Shown: one piece after another, positions 1 to 8,227 of the stretch
How the letters are laid out: every line of letters begins with the position of its first letter
Numbering within the stretch: position 1 is the stretch's first letter
DNA from: Bacilli bacterium
GTDB lineage: Bacteria; Bacillota_I; Bacilli_A; RF39; UBA660
Length of the DNA stretch: 48,437 nucleotides
Assembly: GCA_017887425.1 (NCBI GenBank)
Contig: JAGHHZ010000010.1
Span: forward strand, 1 to 48,437
Reading direction: 5' to 3'
The notes under the pieces: model-generated
The model's input: the letters and a program-made list of their open reading frames with translations, nothing else
Databases searched by the model: none
Told to the model about the DNA's origin: nothing
Position numbers and translations under genes: made by a program

Positions 1-90
1 GAATACATTTATTATTACAATAATGAAAGACCATCATATGCATTAAATTATAAAACCCCAATTCAATATAAAATTGAATCAGGGTTCTAA
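1..90 (+). CDS. IS3-family transposase (OrfB), C-terminal fragment
   Basis: The window opens inside a reading frame that ends at a TAA at 88-90. The last 29 residues read EYIYYYNNERPSYALNYKTP and onward to ESGF. The YYNNERP...ALNYKTP signature is typical of the C-terminus of the DDE integrase domain of IS3/IS150-group OrfB transposases, which cut and join IS ends. Only the tail is visible, so intactness of the element cannot be judged. The gene points toward rpsD, and its insertion sequence must end within about 40 bp of the stop. Identification is by motif recognition only. Confidence 0.8.
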   Translation, partial: EYIYYYNNERPSYALNYKTPIQYKIESGF

Positions 91-130
91 CTTTTTTAAA
101 CTGTCTACTTTTACTTGACTAGTTCAATTT
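1..130 (+). mobile_element. Right end of an IS3-family insertion sequence
   Basis: After the transposase stop comes a short tail (91-130) with the sequence CTGTCTACTTTTACTTGACT, a plausible right terminal inverted repeat. IS3 elements normally end ...CA-3'. The exact boundary is uncertain because the left end is outside the window. The IS abuts the 3' end of rpsD. Confidence 0.55.
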
Positions 131-132
131 GA

Positions 133-735
133 CTATCTATTATAGTATTCAATAATTAATGATTCATTGATATCAGCATTTAATTCGCTTCTTTCTGGAT
201 ATCTTACATAAGTTCCAGCCATTTTATTTTCATCATAAGTAACGAATTCAACTCTTTTTAATAAAGCTTCTAATGAAGATTTAATAATACTCATATCTTT
301 AGCGTTATCTTTAACTGCGATAACATCACCTGGTTTACAAGTATATGAAGGAATATCAACTTTTTTACCATTAACAGTAATATGTCCGTGATTTACTAAT
401 TGTCTAGCACCACGTCTTGTAGTTGAAAAGCCTAAACGGTAAACTAAGTTATCTAAACGACTTTCTAGTAATTTAAATAAGTTGTCACCATGAACGCCTT
501 GCATTTTACCAGCTCTTTTAAAAGTTGCTTCGAATTGTTTTTCACTTAATCCATACATAAATCTAAGTTTTTGTTTTTCTTGTAATTGAACACCATAGTT
601 AGATAATTTTTTAGCTCTTTTATTACCGTGTTGTCCTGGAGCATAAGGTCTTTTAGCTAATTCTTTACCGTTTTCTAGTGTTGAAAAACCTAAACGTCTT
701 GATACGCGATTAGTGCTTCCTGTATATCTTGCCAT
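133..735 (-). CDS. rpsD: 30S ribosomal protein S4
   Basis: 200 residues, the normal length for bacterial S4, a primary 16S rRNA-binding protein that nucleates small-subunit assembly. It starts [18 protein letters not shown]. The S4 RNA-binding domain follows the N-terminal domain, with the conserved stretch [20 protein letters not shown] near residues 93-112. The N-terminal zinc-binding cysteines of some S4 proteins are absent, so this is the C-minus form. An AAAGGAGTG ribosome-binding site precedes the ATG. It is transcribed alone from its own promoter (897-925) behind a structured leader of about 155 nt, consistent with S4 autoregulation. Identification is secure. Confidence 0.97.
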   Translation of the reverse strand: MARYTGSTNRVSRRLGFSTLENGKELAKRPYAPGQHGNKRAKKLSNYGVQLQEKQKLRFMYGLSEKQFEATFKRAGKMQGVHGDNLFKLLESRLDNLVYRLGFSTTRRGARQLVNHGHITVNGKKVDIPSYTCKPGDVIAVKDNAKDMSIIKSSLEALLKRVEFVTYDENKMAGTYVRYPERSELNADINESLIIEYYNR

Positions 736-890
736 CTAAAATTCACTCCTTTCCTTTTAATCTAAAAGGTTAATATGCCAATTTAATAGGGTGTTTAATT
801 TAATTAATCATCGCTATGCAGCTTTTCGCAATGATTACCCCTAAAGGTAATAAACACATTAAAAATTTCATACTAACGCTGCTTAGATGC
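736..890 (-). promoter_or_regulatory. Structured rpsD 5' leader, candidate S4 autoregulatory element
   Basis: About 155 nt of untranslated leader separates the predicted start of transcription from the rpsD ribosome-binding site. On the minus strand it contains several pairable segments, including TTACCTTTAGGGGTAA near 837-853 and a GCTGCATAGC segment near 814-825. In Bacillus subtilis S4 represses its own rpsD mRNA by binding such a leader. The assignment rests on position, length and hairpin potential; I have not folded it or compared it with a covariance model. Confidence 0.5.
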
Positions 891-896
891 ACCAAT

Positions 897-925
897 ATTA
901 TATTATTCTTTTATTTATAAGTCAA
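897..925 (-). promoter_or_regulatory. Sigma-A promoter of rpsD
   Basis: Read on the minus strand, -35 TTGACT (920-925) and -10 TATAAT (897-902) are separated by exactly 17 bp. The start point would be near 890. The promoter lies just after the stop codon of the upstream ATP-grasp gene. Confidence 0.8.
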
Positions 926-928
926 TAA

Positions 929-1906
929 CTATTGTAAATTTATTTTCATAATTTTCTCATATTTAGGTAATATTCCAGTTTTTTCTTTATTAAATCTTGG
1001 TTTAATTTGGAAAACTCCTGGGTAACTATTACCTTCAATGATACAAGGACCTTTATCACTAATAGCTACATCCCAACCAATATATTTAATTTCAGGAATT
1101 TCCTTAGCTGCTTCTAAAACTAGTTTTTTAGCTTCTTCAAATTGTGGAACTTGGAAATTTAAAATTTGTTTTTTACTTGTTGGATGAATACCAAATATAT
1201 TATCATCTTTATCGATAGCAGGAGTTATAACGACACCTTTATCATTTAAAAAGCAATACATTCCACCAGAAGAAAAGTTATCGACAAAGCCACCGTTACC
1301 TAGTTTTAAAATAGCTTGTAAAAGATATGCTTTTTTACCATCGAAGAAAGTAAACATTCTAATTGAATTAACTGATCCATCATATAATTCGGATAATTTT
1401 TTATTTTGAATAATTACTTCTTCTAAAAGGTAATTGTTGTAGTTTTCATAAATATTCTTATCTTTAGCATCGATAATTTTAATTCCTTCACCACCAACGC
1501 CGTCGATTGGTTTAGCCATTATCTTACTTTTGTTCTTTAAGAATCTATTTAATTGTTCTTTAGTAAAAGGAGGATTTAAATAATCTCTTTTAAGATAATT
1601 TTTAAAATAGTCATTAAACTCGTTTTTATTGTCAAGAATATGCCAATAATTTTTATCGTTAAACATTCTTACAATTTGGTTGTTTTTTCCGTTTGTTAAA
1701 TAGGTCTTTCTTTGTTCATCATTTAATAGGTAAAATTCAAATTCTAAGTAGTCGTAAAAGGCTGCTTGATATTTGATTGAGCATTTTATTATATCGAAAA
1801 TAACAAATTTTTTGTTACTTTGTTTTTTAACCTTTTTAGCGACAGTAAACAATGTTTTAATGGTTGAAAATTTGAATGATCTTAGTAAAAATTTTATTTT
1901 TTTCAT
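929..1906 (-). CDS. ATP-grasp domain protein (sugar-transfer-associated type)
   Basis: 325 residues. The C-terminal two thirds look like an ATP-grasp ligase fold. There is a glycine-rich loop KPIDGVGGEGIKII (about residues 132-145), an LLEEVI segment, the NSIRMFTF strand, and a metal-site-like EGNSYPG near residue 293. These match the sugar-transfer-associated ATP-grasp family, often found with polysaccharide or teichoic acid genes. ATP-grasp enzymes ligate a carboxylate to an amine or thiol through an acyl-phosphate; the substrate cannot be read here. The N-terminus is basic and may be an accessory or membrane-contacting region. GAGGTG precedes the ATG. It lies upstream of rpsD on the same strand, but rpsD has its own promoter. 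Confidence 0.7.
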   Translation of the reverse strand: MKKIKFLLRSFKFSTIKTLFTVAKKVKKQSNKKFVIFDIIKCSIKYQAAFYDYLEFEFYLLNDEQRKTYLTNGKNNQIVRMFNDKNYWHILDNKNEFNDYFKNYLKRDYLNPPFTKEQLNRFLKNKSKIMAKPIDGVGGEGIKIIDAKDKNIYENYNNYLLEEVIIQNKKLSELYDGSVNSIRMFTFFDGKKAYLLQAILKLGNGGFVDNFSSGGMYCFLNDKGVVITPAIDKDDNIFGIHPTSKKQILNFQVPQFEEAKKLVLEAAKEIPEIKYIGWDVAISDKGPCIIEGNSYPGVFQIKPRFNKEKTGILPKYEKIMKINLQ

Positions 1907-2008
1907 ATTACACCTCTATATAAATAATAACACGTTACTATATTAAAATCAATAAAATTAACTATAGTAATTTGTCGGAAAATGTGTTACAATGATATTG
2001 GTGATAGT

Positions 2009-3235
2009 ATGCTACCTAGTAAAGTAATATATAAAGACAAAATGTATGAAACAGTAGGTTTTATAAAATTGAATAATGGTTCGTTTTTAATACTTAAAAA
2101 TAATGATGAAATAATTAGTATAGATTTAAGTAAAGCGCAAGGATTATCTTTAAAATTAAAGTTTGAGGTAAAAGAAGCAACTAAGGTAGAGCTTGTTTTA
2201 ATTGAATATATAACTCAAGCTTTAAGAAATGATATCAAAAATGGCAAATATAAAGATAAAAAATCATTAATGGATGATCTTGCTTCAGTCAATAAATATA
2301 TTAATACGCATCCAGAGTTACTTAAAAATATGAAAGAACTTGATTTTAAAGATGATTTGGTCGATAAAAATATTTTGCAGTTACTTAGTTATTTCGATGA
2401 AGTAATGGCTCCCTCACCATTAAATTTAGATGGTATTACAAGCTTTGAAATCGGCGATAAAGATTATATTAAGTTTAAAGACGAAAATGGAGATGTTAAA
2501 ATATTAGACGATAGTCACGACAATCGTAATTTTGTTGAGCAGTTTGAAAATAAGCAAGATGAGTCACGTTCTTTTCAGTCTAATGATGGAGCCCAAAACG
2601 CTTTAGAAATTGCTAAAGATACTTTGAAATTTGAAAAAAAGGAAGTTCCTTTAGAAAGTACTGTTTTAGATGATAATTTAGGAAATGCTATAATTAATCA
2701 GCAACCAACATTAGCTAATGATAACATTTTGGGAAATAGTGAGGAAAAAATCTTTTATAACCAAAGCGATGACCAAATTGTGACAATCGAACAAAATGGC
2801 GATGATGTAGCAATAAAAGAAGTAGGCGAGACAAAAAGTGTCGAAGAAAAAGCTGAAGATACTACTTCTAAAGTAATTTATCCACCATATGATGAAGTAA
2901 CAGTTACATTGTTGTTATTTAAAGGTCCAGATAATTTAGATGTTGACTTATTTATCAATCAATATTTAAATTATTTAACTGTTAAACAAATAGATCTTTT
3001 GATAAGTAATTATATTTTGACTCCTGAACAAATGAATAAATTAACTGAACAAAGATCAATTAAGGAAATGGCTGAGAAACAAGTTGAAGATGTTAAACAA
3101 ATGGAAAAACCAAAAACTTTAGTTTTAAAGAAAAACGATAAAGCGGCTTTTGTTGATTCATTATTGTTAAGTTTTGTTGTCGGATTAGTATGGGGAATAT
3201 ATTTAACTTTCTTAATTATCTTACTTTTGTCGTAA
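2009..3235 (+). CDS. Uncharacterised tail-anchored protein upstream of ezrA
   Basis: The frame is open from 1982, but the first 27 nt overlap an extended -10 (TGTTACAAT, 1985-1993). A GGTGATAGT ribosome-binding site points to ATG 2009, giving about 408 residues. The N-terminal third (MLPSKVIYKDKMYETVGFIK) looks like a small compact domain. The middle is acidic and rich in Asn, Asp and Glu, probably disordered. The last 25 or so residues are one hydrophobic helix (LLLSFVVGLVWGIYLTFLII), suggesting a membrane-anchored C-terminus with the bulk in the cytoplasm. I recognise no family. Its promoter resembles that of the next gene, ezrA, so the two may be co-expressed and linked to division, but that is inference. 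Confidence 0.75.
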   Translation: MLPSKVIYKDKMYETVGFIKLNNGSFLILKNNDEIISIDLSKAQGLSLKLKFEVKEATKVELVLIEYITQALRNDIKNGKYKDKKSLMDDLASVNKYINTHPELLKNMKELDFKDDLVDKNILQLLSYFDEVMAPSPLNLDGITSFEIGDKDYIKFKDENGDVKILDDSHDNRNFVEQFENKQDESRSFQSNDGAQNALEIAKDTLKFEKKEVPLESTVLDDNLGNAIINQQPTLANDNILGNSEEKIFYNQSDDQIVTIEQNGDDVAIKEVGETKSVEEKAEDTTSKVIYPPYDEVTVTLLLFKGPDNLDVDLFINQYLNYLTVKQIDLLISNYILTPEQMNKLTEQRSIKEMAEKQVEDVKQMEKPKTLVLKKNDKAAFVDSLLLSFVVGLVWGIYLTFLIILLLS

Positions 3236-3274
3236 TTTGTTTGAAAATATGATAGAATGATAGTAGGTGATGAT

Positions 3275-4978
3275 ATGGATTTGATGCTGATAATGGTTGG
3301 CTTATATATAGTTATTGTTATTATCGTTATTGTTATTTTGAATTTACTACAAAATAAACGCAATAAAAAATATAAGACAATTCTCGATAAATTAGAAGTT
3401 GAAAAAAATGTTATCGATAGTACACCGATTAGTTCAGAAATATCTAAAATAAAAACATTTTTAAAAAATGATAAATTGGATGCTAATTTAAGTAATTGGG
3501 AAGATAGATTTAAAGATATTAGATCTAATCAAATACCTAAAATTACAGATATGATTTTAGAAGCTGATTATTCTTTAAAGCAACAAGATTATAAATCAAC
3601 TGTTTTTAAAATAGCTAAGTTAGAGATGGAAATATATAAGGTAAGAACTAATACTGAAATATTATTAGATGAGATAAAAGAAATAACTTCCAGTGAAGAA
3701 AGAAATAGAGCAATAATTATAAAATTTAAGACATTATATAGAGAATTATATGATAAATTTGATAAAAATAAAGTCGAGTATGGCGAAGTAGCTAATTCAA
3801 TTATGCTGCAATTTGAAAATATTTCTAAAAGATTTGAAGCATTTGAAATAACTATGGAAAATAATGAATATACCGAAGTTACAAAAATTATCAAATCGAT
3901 CGATGAAATGTTAAAACATATGCAAATTGTTATTGAAGAAGTACCTTCAATCGTCTTAATGGCTACTAATATCATACCTAAAAAAATCGAGGAAATAACT
4001 ACCACTTATAAAGAAATGGTTGATGAAGGATATCCTCTTGATTATTTAAATGTCGATTATAACGTCGAAGAAGCTAATAAAAAATTAAGTGACATAATGG
4101 ATCGTACTAAAGTATTAAATCTAGAGGATAATTTATTTGAATTAAAAGTTTTATTAGATTATTTTGATTCATTGTTTAATGACTTTGAAAAAGAAAAAGC
4201 AGATCGTAAAATTTACGATGAATTAGATGAAGCTTTCACAAATAAGAAAACGAAAATAACTGATTTAGTTAACGATATTTTTAGTCAAATGGATGATATT
4301 AAAAATGTTTATAATTTATCAAATAATGATGTTGAATTATTAAATGAAGTAAAAAATGAATTAAATAGTTTAAATGATGATTATAATATTTTGAAAGATC
4401 ATACAGGTAATAATACTTTTGCTTATTCTAAGTTAATTAAAGAAATTGAAGGACTTTCTTTAAGGTTAAATAATATTGAAGAAAGATTAGATAATTCTTT
4501 AGATGCTTTAGGCAGTATGAAAGAAGATGAGTTAAGAGCTCGTCAACAATTAGAAGAAATTAGATCTATTTTAAAAGACTCTAAAAGTAAAATGCGGGAA
4601 TATAATTTTCCGGTTATACCACAATATTATTATACACAACTAAGCGAAGCTTCAAGTGCAATTAAAGATATTGTCGATGAGTTGGAGAAAAAACCAATTA
4701 CAATTAGCGTTTTAAATACAAGAGTTGATACTGCTCGTGATTTAGTTTTAAAACTATATGGCGCAACTAAAGAACTTCTTAAAACAGCAATGTTTGCTGA
4801 AATGGCAATAGTTTATGGTAATCGTTATCGAGTAGTTGAAGATACTAATAAAAATTTAACTTACTCAGAAATCTTATTTTATAAAGGTGAATATCAAAAA
4901 TCATTAGAGATGACGATTAATTGTTTAAATAAAATTGAGCCAGGAATTTATAATAAATTGCTTAAATTTTACGAATAA
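3275..4978 (+). CDS. ezrA: Septation ring formation regulator EzrA
   Basis: About 567 residues from ATG 3275 (MDLMLIMVGLYIVIVIIVIV), preceded by GGTGAT. The frame extends 18 nt further upstream, but that part overlaps the -10 region. One N-terminal transmembrane helix is followed by a cytoplasmic domain made almost wholly of long coiled-coil helices, matching EzrA topology and its usual length of about 560-570 residues. The NWEDRFKDIRSNQIPKI segment resembles the first spectrin-like repeat of EzrA. EzrA binds FtsZ and prevents aberrant Z rings in Bacillota. A terminator directly follows. Identification is by architecture and partial sequence resemblance. Confidence 0.82.
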   Translation: MDLMLIMVGLYIVIVIIVIVILNLLQNKRNKKYKTILDKLEVEKNVIDSTPISSEISKIKTFLKNDKLDANLSNWEDRFKDIRSNQIPKITDMILEADYSLKQQDYKSTVFKIAKLEMEIYKVRTNTEILLDEIKEITSSEERNRAIIIKFKTLYRELYDKFDKNKVEYGEVANSIMLQFENISKRFEAFEITMENNEYTEVTKIIKSIDEMLKHMQIVIEEVPSIVLMATNIIPKKIEEITTTYKEMVDEGYPLDYLNVDYNVEEANKKLSDIMDRTKVLNLEDNLFELKVLLDYFDSLFNDFEKEKADRKIYDELDEAFTNKKTKITDLVNDIFSQMDDIKNVYNLSNNDVELLNEVKNELNSLNDDYNILKDHTGNNTFAYSKLIKEIEGLSLRLNNIEERLDNSLDALGSMKEDELRARQQLEEIRSILKDSKSKMREYNFPVIPQYYYTQLSEASSAIKDIVDELEKKPITISVLNTRVDTARDLVLKLYGATKELLKTAMFAEMAIVYGNRYRVVEDTNKNLTYSEILFYKGEYQKSLEMTINCLNKIEPGIYNKLLKFYE

Positions 4979-5000
4979 ACCGATTTATATCGGTTTTTTG
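4978..5000 (+). terminator. Rho-independent terminator after ezrA
   Basis: AACCGAT (4978-4984), loop TTAT, ATCGGTT (4989-4995), then a T run. It overlaps the ezrA stop codon. Confidence 0.85.
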
Positions 5001-5016
5001 TTATTTTTTTACTAGT

Positions 5017-5045
5017 TTGACATATACATAAATATGTGATAGAAT
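5017..5045 (+). promoter_or_regulatory. Sigma-A promoter of the 5099 gene
   Basis: TTGACA (5017-5022), 17-bp spacer, TAGAAT (5040-5045). The short leader contains a TAGAC/GTCTA hairpin with a T-rich loop (about 5061-5081) just ahead of the GGAGG site. Confidence 0.75.
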
Positions 5046-5098
5046 TATTTAACTGTCGTATTTAGACGTTTTTTTTGTCTACAGAATGGAGGAAAATG

Positions 5099-5761
5099 AT
5101 GGCAGAAAACTTAATCAAGAGGTATTTACTAGAGAAAGCTTATGAAGAAGGAAAGGCACAAGAAATATTAGCCGTTGGTGACAAAACATATCAAGATATA
5201 ATGTTTGACTTGTTAAAACAAGGAGAAATAGAATTTAATGAATTAAAGTTTCAACTTTGGTTAAAAAATCTAAAATCTAGAAAAATGTTATTTGGTTCAT
5301 ATTTAAAAGATTGTGGATACTTATCACAAGAAGAAAGAATCATTGAAGTAACAGAAGATGAGAATATTTGCTCAACAACAGGATTATTTTTGAAAGGAAA
5401 GAAAGAAAAAATAATTGAAAATGCTGGTGATTCCTATTGTACTAGACCAAATCAAAATGATTTAAAGGGTCACTTAATAATTAATGGAATGTATGCTAAC
5501 CAATTAATTTATCTAGCTAAAAGCTGTTCTAATGGCTCATTTACTGTAGGATATTATGGAGATTCTGATTCATTATATACACAAAGAGTTTTAGAATATT
5601 ATAAAAGATTGAAAAAGACCTTACAAACTATGACTAATAATGGGTGTGAAGTAGTTGAAGATAGTATATTGAGTAAAGATAAAATTTATGTTTTAACTTA
5701 TAATACTAAACCAATTATTGAAAAACCTGCTCCAGTAATTACAAGATGTTCAGAAAGATAA
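5099..5761 (+). CDS. Uncharacterised cytoplasmic protein
   Basis: About 220 residues. ATGs at 5096 and 5099 follow GGAGG (5088-5092); the second has better spacing. The frame is open from 5075, but that part includes the ribosome-binding site. No signal peptide or membrane segment is visible. The N-terminal half is helical and charged; the C-terminal half contains several Cys and Gly-rich turns (for example GDSYCTRPNQNDLKGHL and KSCSNGSFTVGYYGDSDS). I do not recognise a family. It has its own strong promoter and a terminator-like hairpin over its stop codon (about 5755-5778), so it is a single-gene unit. Confidence 0.75.
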   Translation: MAENLIKRYLLEKAYEEGKAQEILAVGDKTYQDIMFDLLKQGEIEFNELKFQLWLKNLKSRKMLFGSYLKDCGYLSQEERIIEVTEDENICSTTGLFLKGKKEKIIENAGDSYCTRPNQNDLKGHLIINGMYANQLIYLAKSCSNGSFTVGYYGDSDSLYTQRVLEYYKRLKKTLQTMTNNGCEVVEDSILSKDKIYVLTYNTKPIIEKPAPVITRCSER

Positions 5762-5778
5762 TTTTTTATCTTTTTTTC

Positions 5779-5807
5779 TTGCTTTAAATTATATAATAAT
5801 ATATAAT
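5779..5807 (+). promoter_or_regulatory. Sigma-A promoter of thiI
   Basis: TTGCTT (5779-5784), 17-bp spacer, TATAAT (5802-5807), 18 bp before the thiI ATG. Confidence 0.65.
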
Positions 5808-5825
5808 CGTAACAGGTGATTTGTT

Positions 5826-6974
5826 ATGCAAAAATTAATATTAATTAAATATGGAGAATTAACTACTAAAAAAGGTAATCGTAATCAATTTATTAACAAG
5901 CTAAATGAAAATATAAAAAAAGTAATCGATGCTAAAATAATAAAAAAAAGAGATCGGATGTATATATTGACAGACAATATCGATTTGGTTACTAAAAAAT
6001 TACAAAAAGTATTTGGTTTACAAGGAATAGTAATTGCTTATCAAGTTAATACTAATAGTGACGATATTAAAAATGCTGTTTTAGAAGTTTTAAAAGATAT
6101 TAAATTTAAAACTTTTAAAGTGGAGACTAAAAGAGCTAATAAAAATTTTGAAATTAAATCAATGGATTTTAATAATATAATCGGTTCTTTAGTTTTAAAA
6201 AACTTTGATTGTAAGGTAGATGTTCATAATCCTGATATTGTTGTTCACATCGAAATAAGGGAAGAAACTTATATTTATTTAAATGAAATTAAAGGAAGCG
6301 GTGGATATCCGGTTGGTATTCAAGGAAAAGGGATATTAATGTTATCAGGAGGAATTGATTCTCCAGTAGCAGGATACTTAGCTTTAAAAAGAGGAATTGA
6401 TATTGATTGCTTGTATTTTGATTCGCCTCCTCACACTAGTTTAGAAGCTAAAAATAAAGTAATTAAATTAGCTAGTATTTTAAATGAATATTCAGGCAAT
6501 ATTAGGTTATTAGTAGTACCTTTTACTAAATTACAGGAAGAAATATATAAAAAGGTACCTAGTGAATATAATATTACGATATTAAGAAGAATGATGTATC
6601 GAATTGCTACTAGTATTGATAAAAAATATAAAGTAGTTATCAATGGTGAGAGTATTGGTCAAGTTGCTAGTCAAACTTTAACTAGTATCAATGTTATTAA
6701 TAGTGTAACCAATTTTCCGATAATTAGACCAGTTGCTTGTTTAGATAAATTGGAAATTATTGAAATTGCTAAAAAAATTGGAACATATGAAACAAGTATT
6801 TTACCATTTGAAGATTGTTGTACGATTTTTGTTCCCAAACATCCAGTAATTAATCCTAAAATAGAAAAATGTTTGGAATATGAACAATTTAATTACCAAG
6901 AATTAATTGATGAATGTATTAATAATATCGAAATAATTACTGAATTTAATAACGATTATAACGATTTATTATAA
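5826..6974 (+). CDS. thiI: tRNA 4-thiouridine synthase ThiI
   Basis: 382 residues. The N-terminal ferredoxin-like and THUMP domains cover about residues 1-165, followed by a PP-loop ATP pyrophosphatase domain with SGGIDS at residues 174-179. ThiI adenylates U8 of tRNA and transfers sulfur to form 4-thiouridine; it can also supply sulfur for thiamine. The C-terminal rhodanese domain of the enterobacterial enzyme is absent, as is usual in Bacillota, where a dedicated NifS-type desulfurase delivers sulfur. A DCCTIFVPKHP segment lies near residue 330. AGGTGATTTGTT precedes the ATG. No nifZ-like desulfurase gene is adjacent. Confidence 0.95.
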   Translation: MQKLILIKYGELTTKKGNRNQFINKLNENIKKVIDAKIIKKRDRMYILTDNIDLVTKKLQKVFGLQGIVIAYQVNTNSDDIKNAVLEVLKDIKFKTFKVETKRANKNFEIKSMDFNNIIGSLVLKNFDCKVDVHNPDIVVHIEIREETYIYLNEIKGSGGYPVGIQGKGILMLSGGIDSPVAGYLALKRGIDIDCLYFDSPPHTSLEAKNKVIKLASILNEYSGNIRLLVVPFTKLQEEIYKKVPSEYNITILRRMMYRIATSIDKKYKVVINGESIGQVASQTLTSINVINSVTNFPIIRPVACLDKLEIIEIAKKIGTYETSILPFEDCCTIFVPKHPVINPKIEKCLEYEQFNYQELIDECINNIEIITEFNNDYNDLL

Positions 6975-7042
6975 CCCATTTTTTACCACTTATATTTTAA
7001 TCTTTTGTGCACAAGCTATAAGTGTACAGGAGGTGAGAATGT

Positions 7043-7243
7043 ATGAATAAATCTACAAGTAAATTAGTAGTACCAGGTGCAAAACAAGCTATCGATAAAA
7101 TGAAATATGAAATAGCTAGTGAATTTGGTGTTAGTTTAGGACCAGATGCTACAAGCCGTGCTAATGGTTCAGTAGGTGGAGAAATCACTAAGAGATTAGT
7201 TCAAATGGGACAACAAAACTTAGGTGGTTACCAAGCTAAATAA
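7043..7243 (+). CDS. Small acid-soluble spore protein, alpha/beta type (copy 1)
   Basis: 66 residues. Alpha/beta SASPs coat DNA in the forespore and protect it from UV, heat and peroxide. The sequence has the family hallmarks: [10 protein letters not shown], the GPR protease cleavage region [10 protein letters not shown], and [20 protein letters not shown] near the C-terminus. AGGAGGTGAGA lies upstream. Expression is expected from the forespore sigma factor SigG. A weak TTATA, 17-bp, CAAGCTA arrangement upstream could be such a promoter, but I would not rely on it. It shows that the organism makes endospores. Confidence 0.96.
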   Translation: MNKSTSKLVVPGAKQAIDKMKYEIASEFGVSLGPDATSRANGSVGGEITKRLVQMGQQNLGGYQAK

Positions 7244-7250
7244 TTAAAAT

Positions 7251-7280
7251 AGATAGCAAATTTGCTATCTACTTTTTTTT
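7251..7280 (+). terminator. Terminator between the two SASP genes
   Basis: A perfect 20-nt palindrome, AGATAGCAAATTTGCTATCT (7251-7270), followed by ACTTTTTTTT. It isolates the two spore-protein genes. Confidence 0.85.
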
Positions 7281-7336
7281 ACCACACATCTATTATTAAA
7301 TTTAATCCATAATAATAATGTAAAGGTGGTGATTAA

Positions 7337-7531
7337 ATGAAATCGACAAATAAATTAGTAGTTCCTGGTTCTAAACAAGCTTTAGAAAATCTAAAATACG
7401 AAATAGCCCGTGAGTTAGGAATTAATTTAGGTGCTGACCAAACGTCTCGATTAAATGGAACTGTTGGTGGTTATATGACTAAAAGATTAGTCGAATTAGG
7501 CGAAAAATATTATCAAAACACAGCAAAATAG
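7337..7531 (+). CDS. Small acid-soluble spore protein, alpha/beta type (copy 2)
   Basis: 64 residues, a diverged paralogue of the SASP gene about 100 bp upstream. It keeps KLVVPGSKQALENLKYEIAR (GPR cleavage region) and RLNGTVGGYMTKRLVELGEK, but has LNGT for ANGS and a shorter, charged tail. AAAGGTGGTGATTAA precedes the ATG. CATAATA about 28 bp upstream of the start fits a SigG -10, with only a weak -35. Both upstream regions share TTTTTTACCAC, which may reflect the duplication. Confidence 0.95.
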   Translation: MKSTNKLVVPGSKQALENLKYEIARELGINLGADQTSRLNGTVGGYMTKRLVELGEKYYQNTAK

Positions 7532-7549
7532 AGAAGAGTTTCTTCTCTA
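7529..7549. terminator. Convergent hairpin shared by SASP copy 2 and clpP
   Basis: TAGAGAAGA (7529-7537), loop GTT, TCTTCTCTA (7541-7549). The left arm begins with the SASP stop TAG, and the right arm ends with CTA, which is the clpP stop on the minus strand. T runs are short on both sides, so termination efficiency is uncertain. Confidence 0.6.
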
Positions 7550-8113
7550 TAATATTTGGTCAATAAGACCATATTCAAGAGCTTCTTGGGCTGATAAATA
7601 ATTATCTCTTTCAGTGTCTAGTTCTATTGTTTTGATATCTTTATTAGTATTAGAAGCTAAAATTTTATTCAACTTATCCTTGATTTTTAAAATATGTTCT
7701 GCTGCTATTTTAATTTCTGTTGCTTGCCCACTAGCTCCTCCTAAAGGTTGGTGAATCATAACTTCACTATTAGGTAAGCAGTAACGTTTTCCTTTCTTTC
7801 CGCTTGATAGTAAAAATGCTCCCATCGATGCTGCCATACCTATACAAATAGTGGAAACTTCACTTTTAATAAAATTCATCGTATCGTAAATAGCCATCCC
7901 AGAGGTAATGCTACCACCTGGGCTATTTATGTATAGACTAATATCATCATGATTGATGCTGTCTAAATATAATAATTGAGCTACTACAATATTCGCACTA
8001 TTATCATCAATTTCACCAGTTAAAATAATGACACGGTCTTTTAATAATCTCGAATAAATATCATAAGCTCTTTCACTATTGTTTGTTTTTTCGATAATAG
8101 TTGGTATAAGCAT
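7547..8113 (-). CDS. clpP: ATP-dependent Clp protease proteolytic subunit
   Basis: About 188 residues from the ATG at 8111-8113 ([10 protein letters not shown]). The frame begins five codons earlier, but GGGAG overlaps that first ATG, so the internal start is preferred. ClpP forms the tetradecameric serine protease barrel fed by ClpX, ClpC or other AAA+ unfoldases. The catalytic triad is visible: Ser in GMAASMGAF, His in VMIHQPLGG, and Asp in ELDTERD near the C-terminus. The oxyanion loop region [14 protein letters not shown] is conserved. It is convergent with the SASP gene and stands alone. It could be a second ClpP paralogue; only one is in the window. Confidence 0.95.
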   Translation of the reverse strand: MLIPTIIEKTNNSERAYDIYSRLLKDRVIILTGEIDDNSANIVVAQLLYLDSINHDDISLYINSPGGSITSGMAIYDTMNFIKSEVSTICIGMAASMGAFLLSSGKKGKRYCLPNSEVMIHQPLGGASGQATEIKIAAEHILKIKDKLNKILASNTNKDIKTIELDTERDNYLSAQEALEYGLIDQIL

Positions 8114-8172
8114 AAAATCATCTCCCATTTAATATAATAGGTAATAATTAAGTAAATTATTCATTAAAATAA

Positions 8173-8202
8173 ATGACAAAATATTTTTTTTTTTGATATA
8201 AT
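8173..8202 (+). promoter_or_regulatory. Promoter of the nucleoside kinase gene
   Basis: ATGACA (8173-8178), 18-bp spacer, extended -10 TGATATAAT (8194-8202). The 10-nt T run in the spacer is notable. Confidence 0.6.
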
Positions 8203-8227
8203 GAATAAAGAATAAAGGGATGATAAA

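Noticed and set aside
3010..3363. 117-codon antisense frame across the 2009/ezrA junction
   Set aside because: Isoleucine/threonine-rich translation typical of reversed AT-rich coding sequence, no start signal.
7001..7336. Definite SigG promoters for the SASP genes
   Set aside because: CATAATA before the second gene fits a -10, but the -35 matches are weak in both, so not listed as features.
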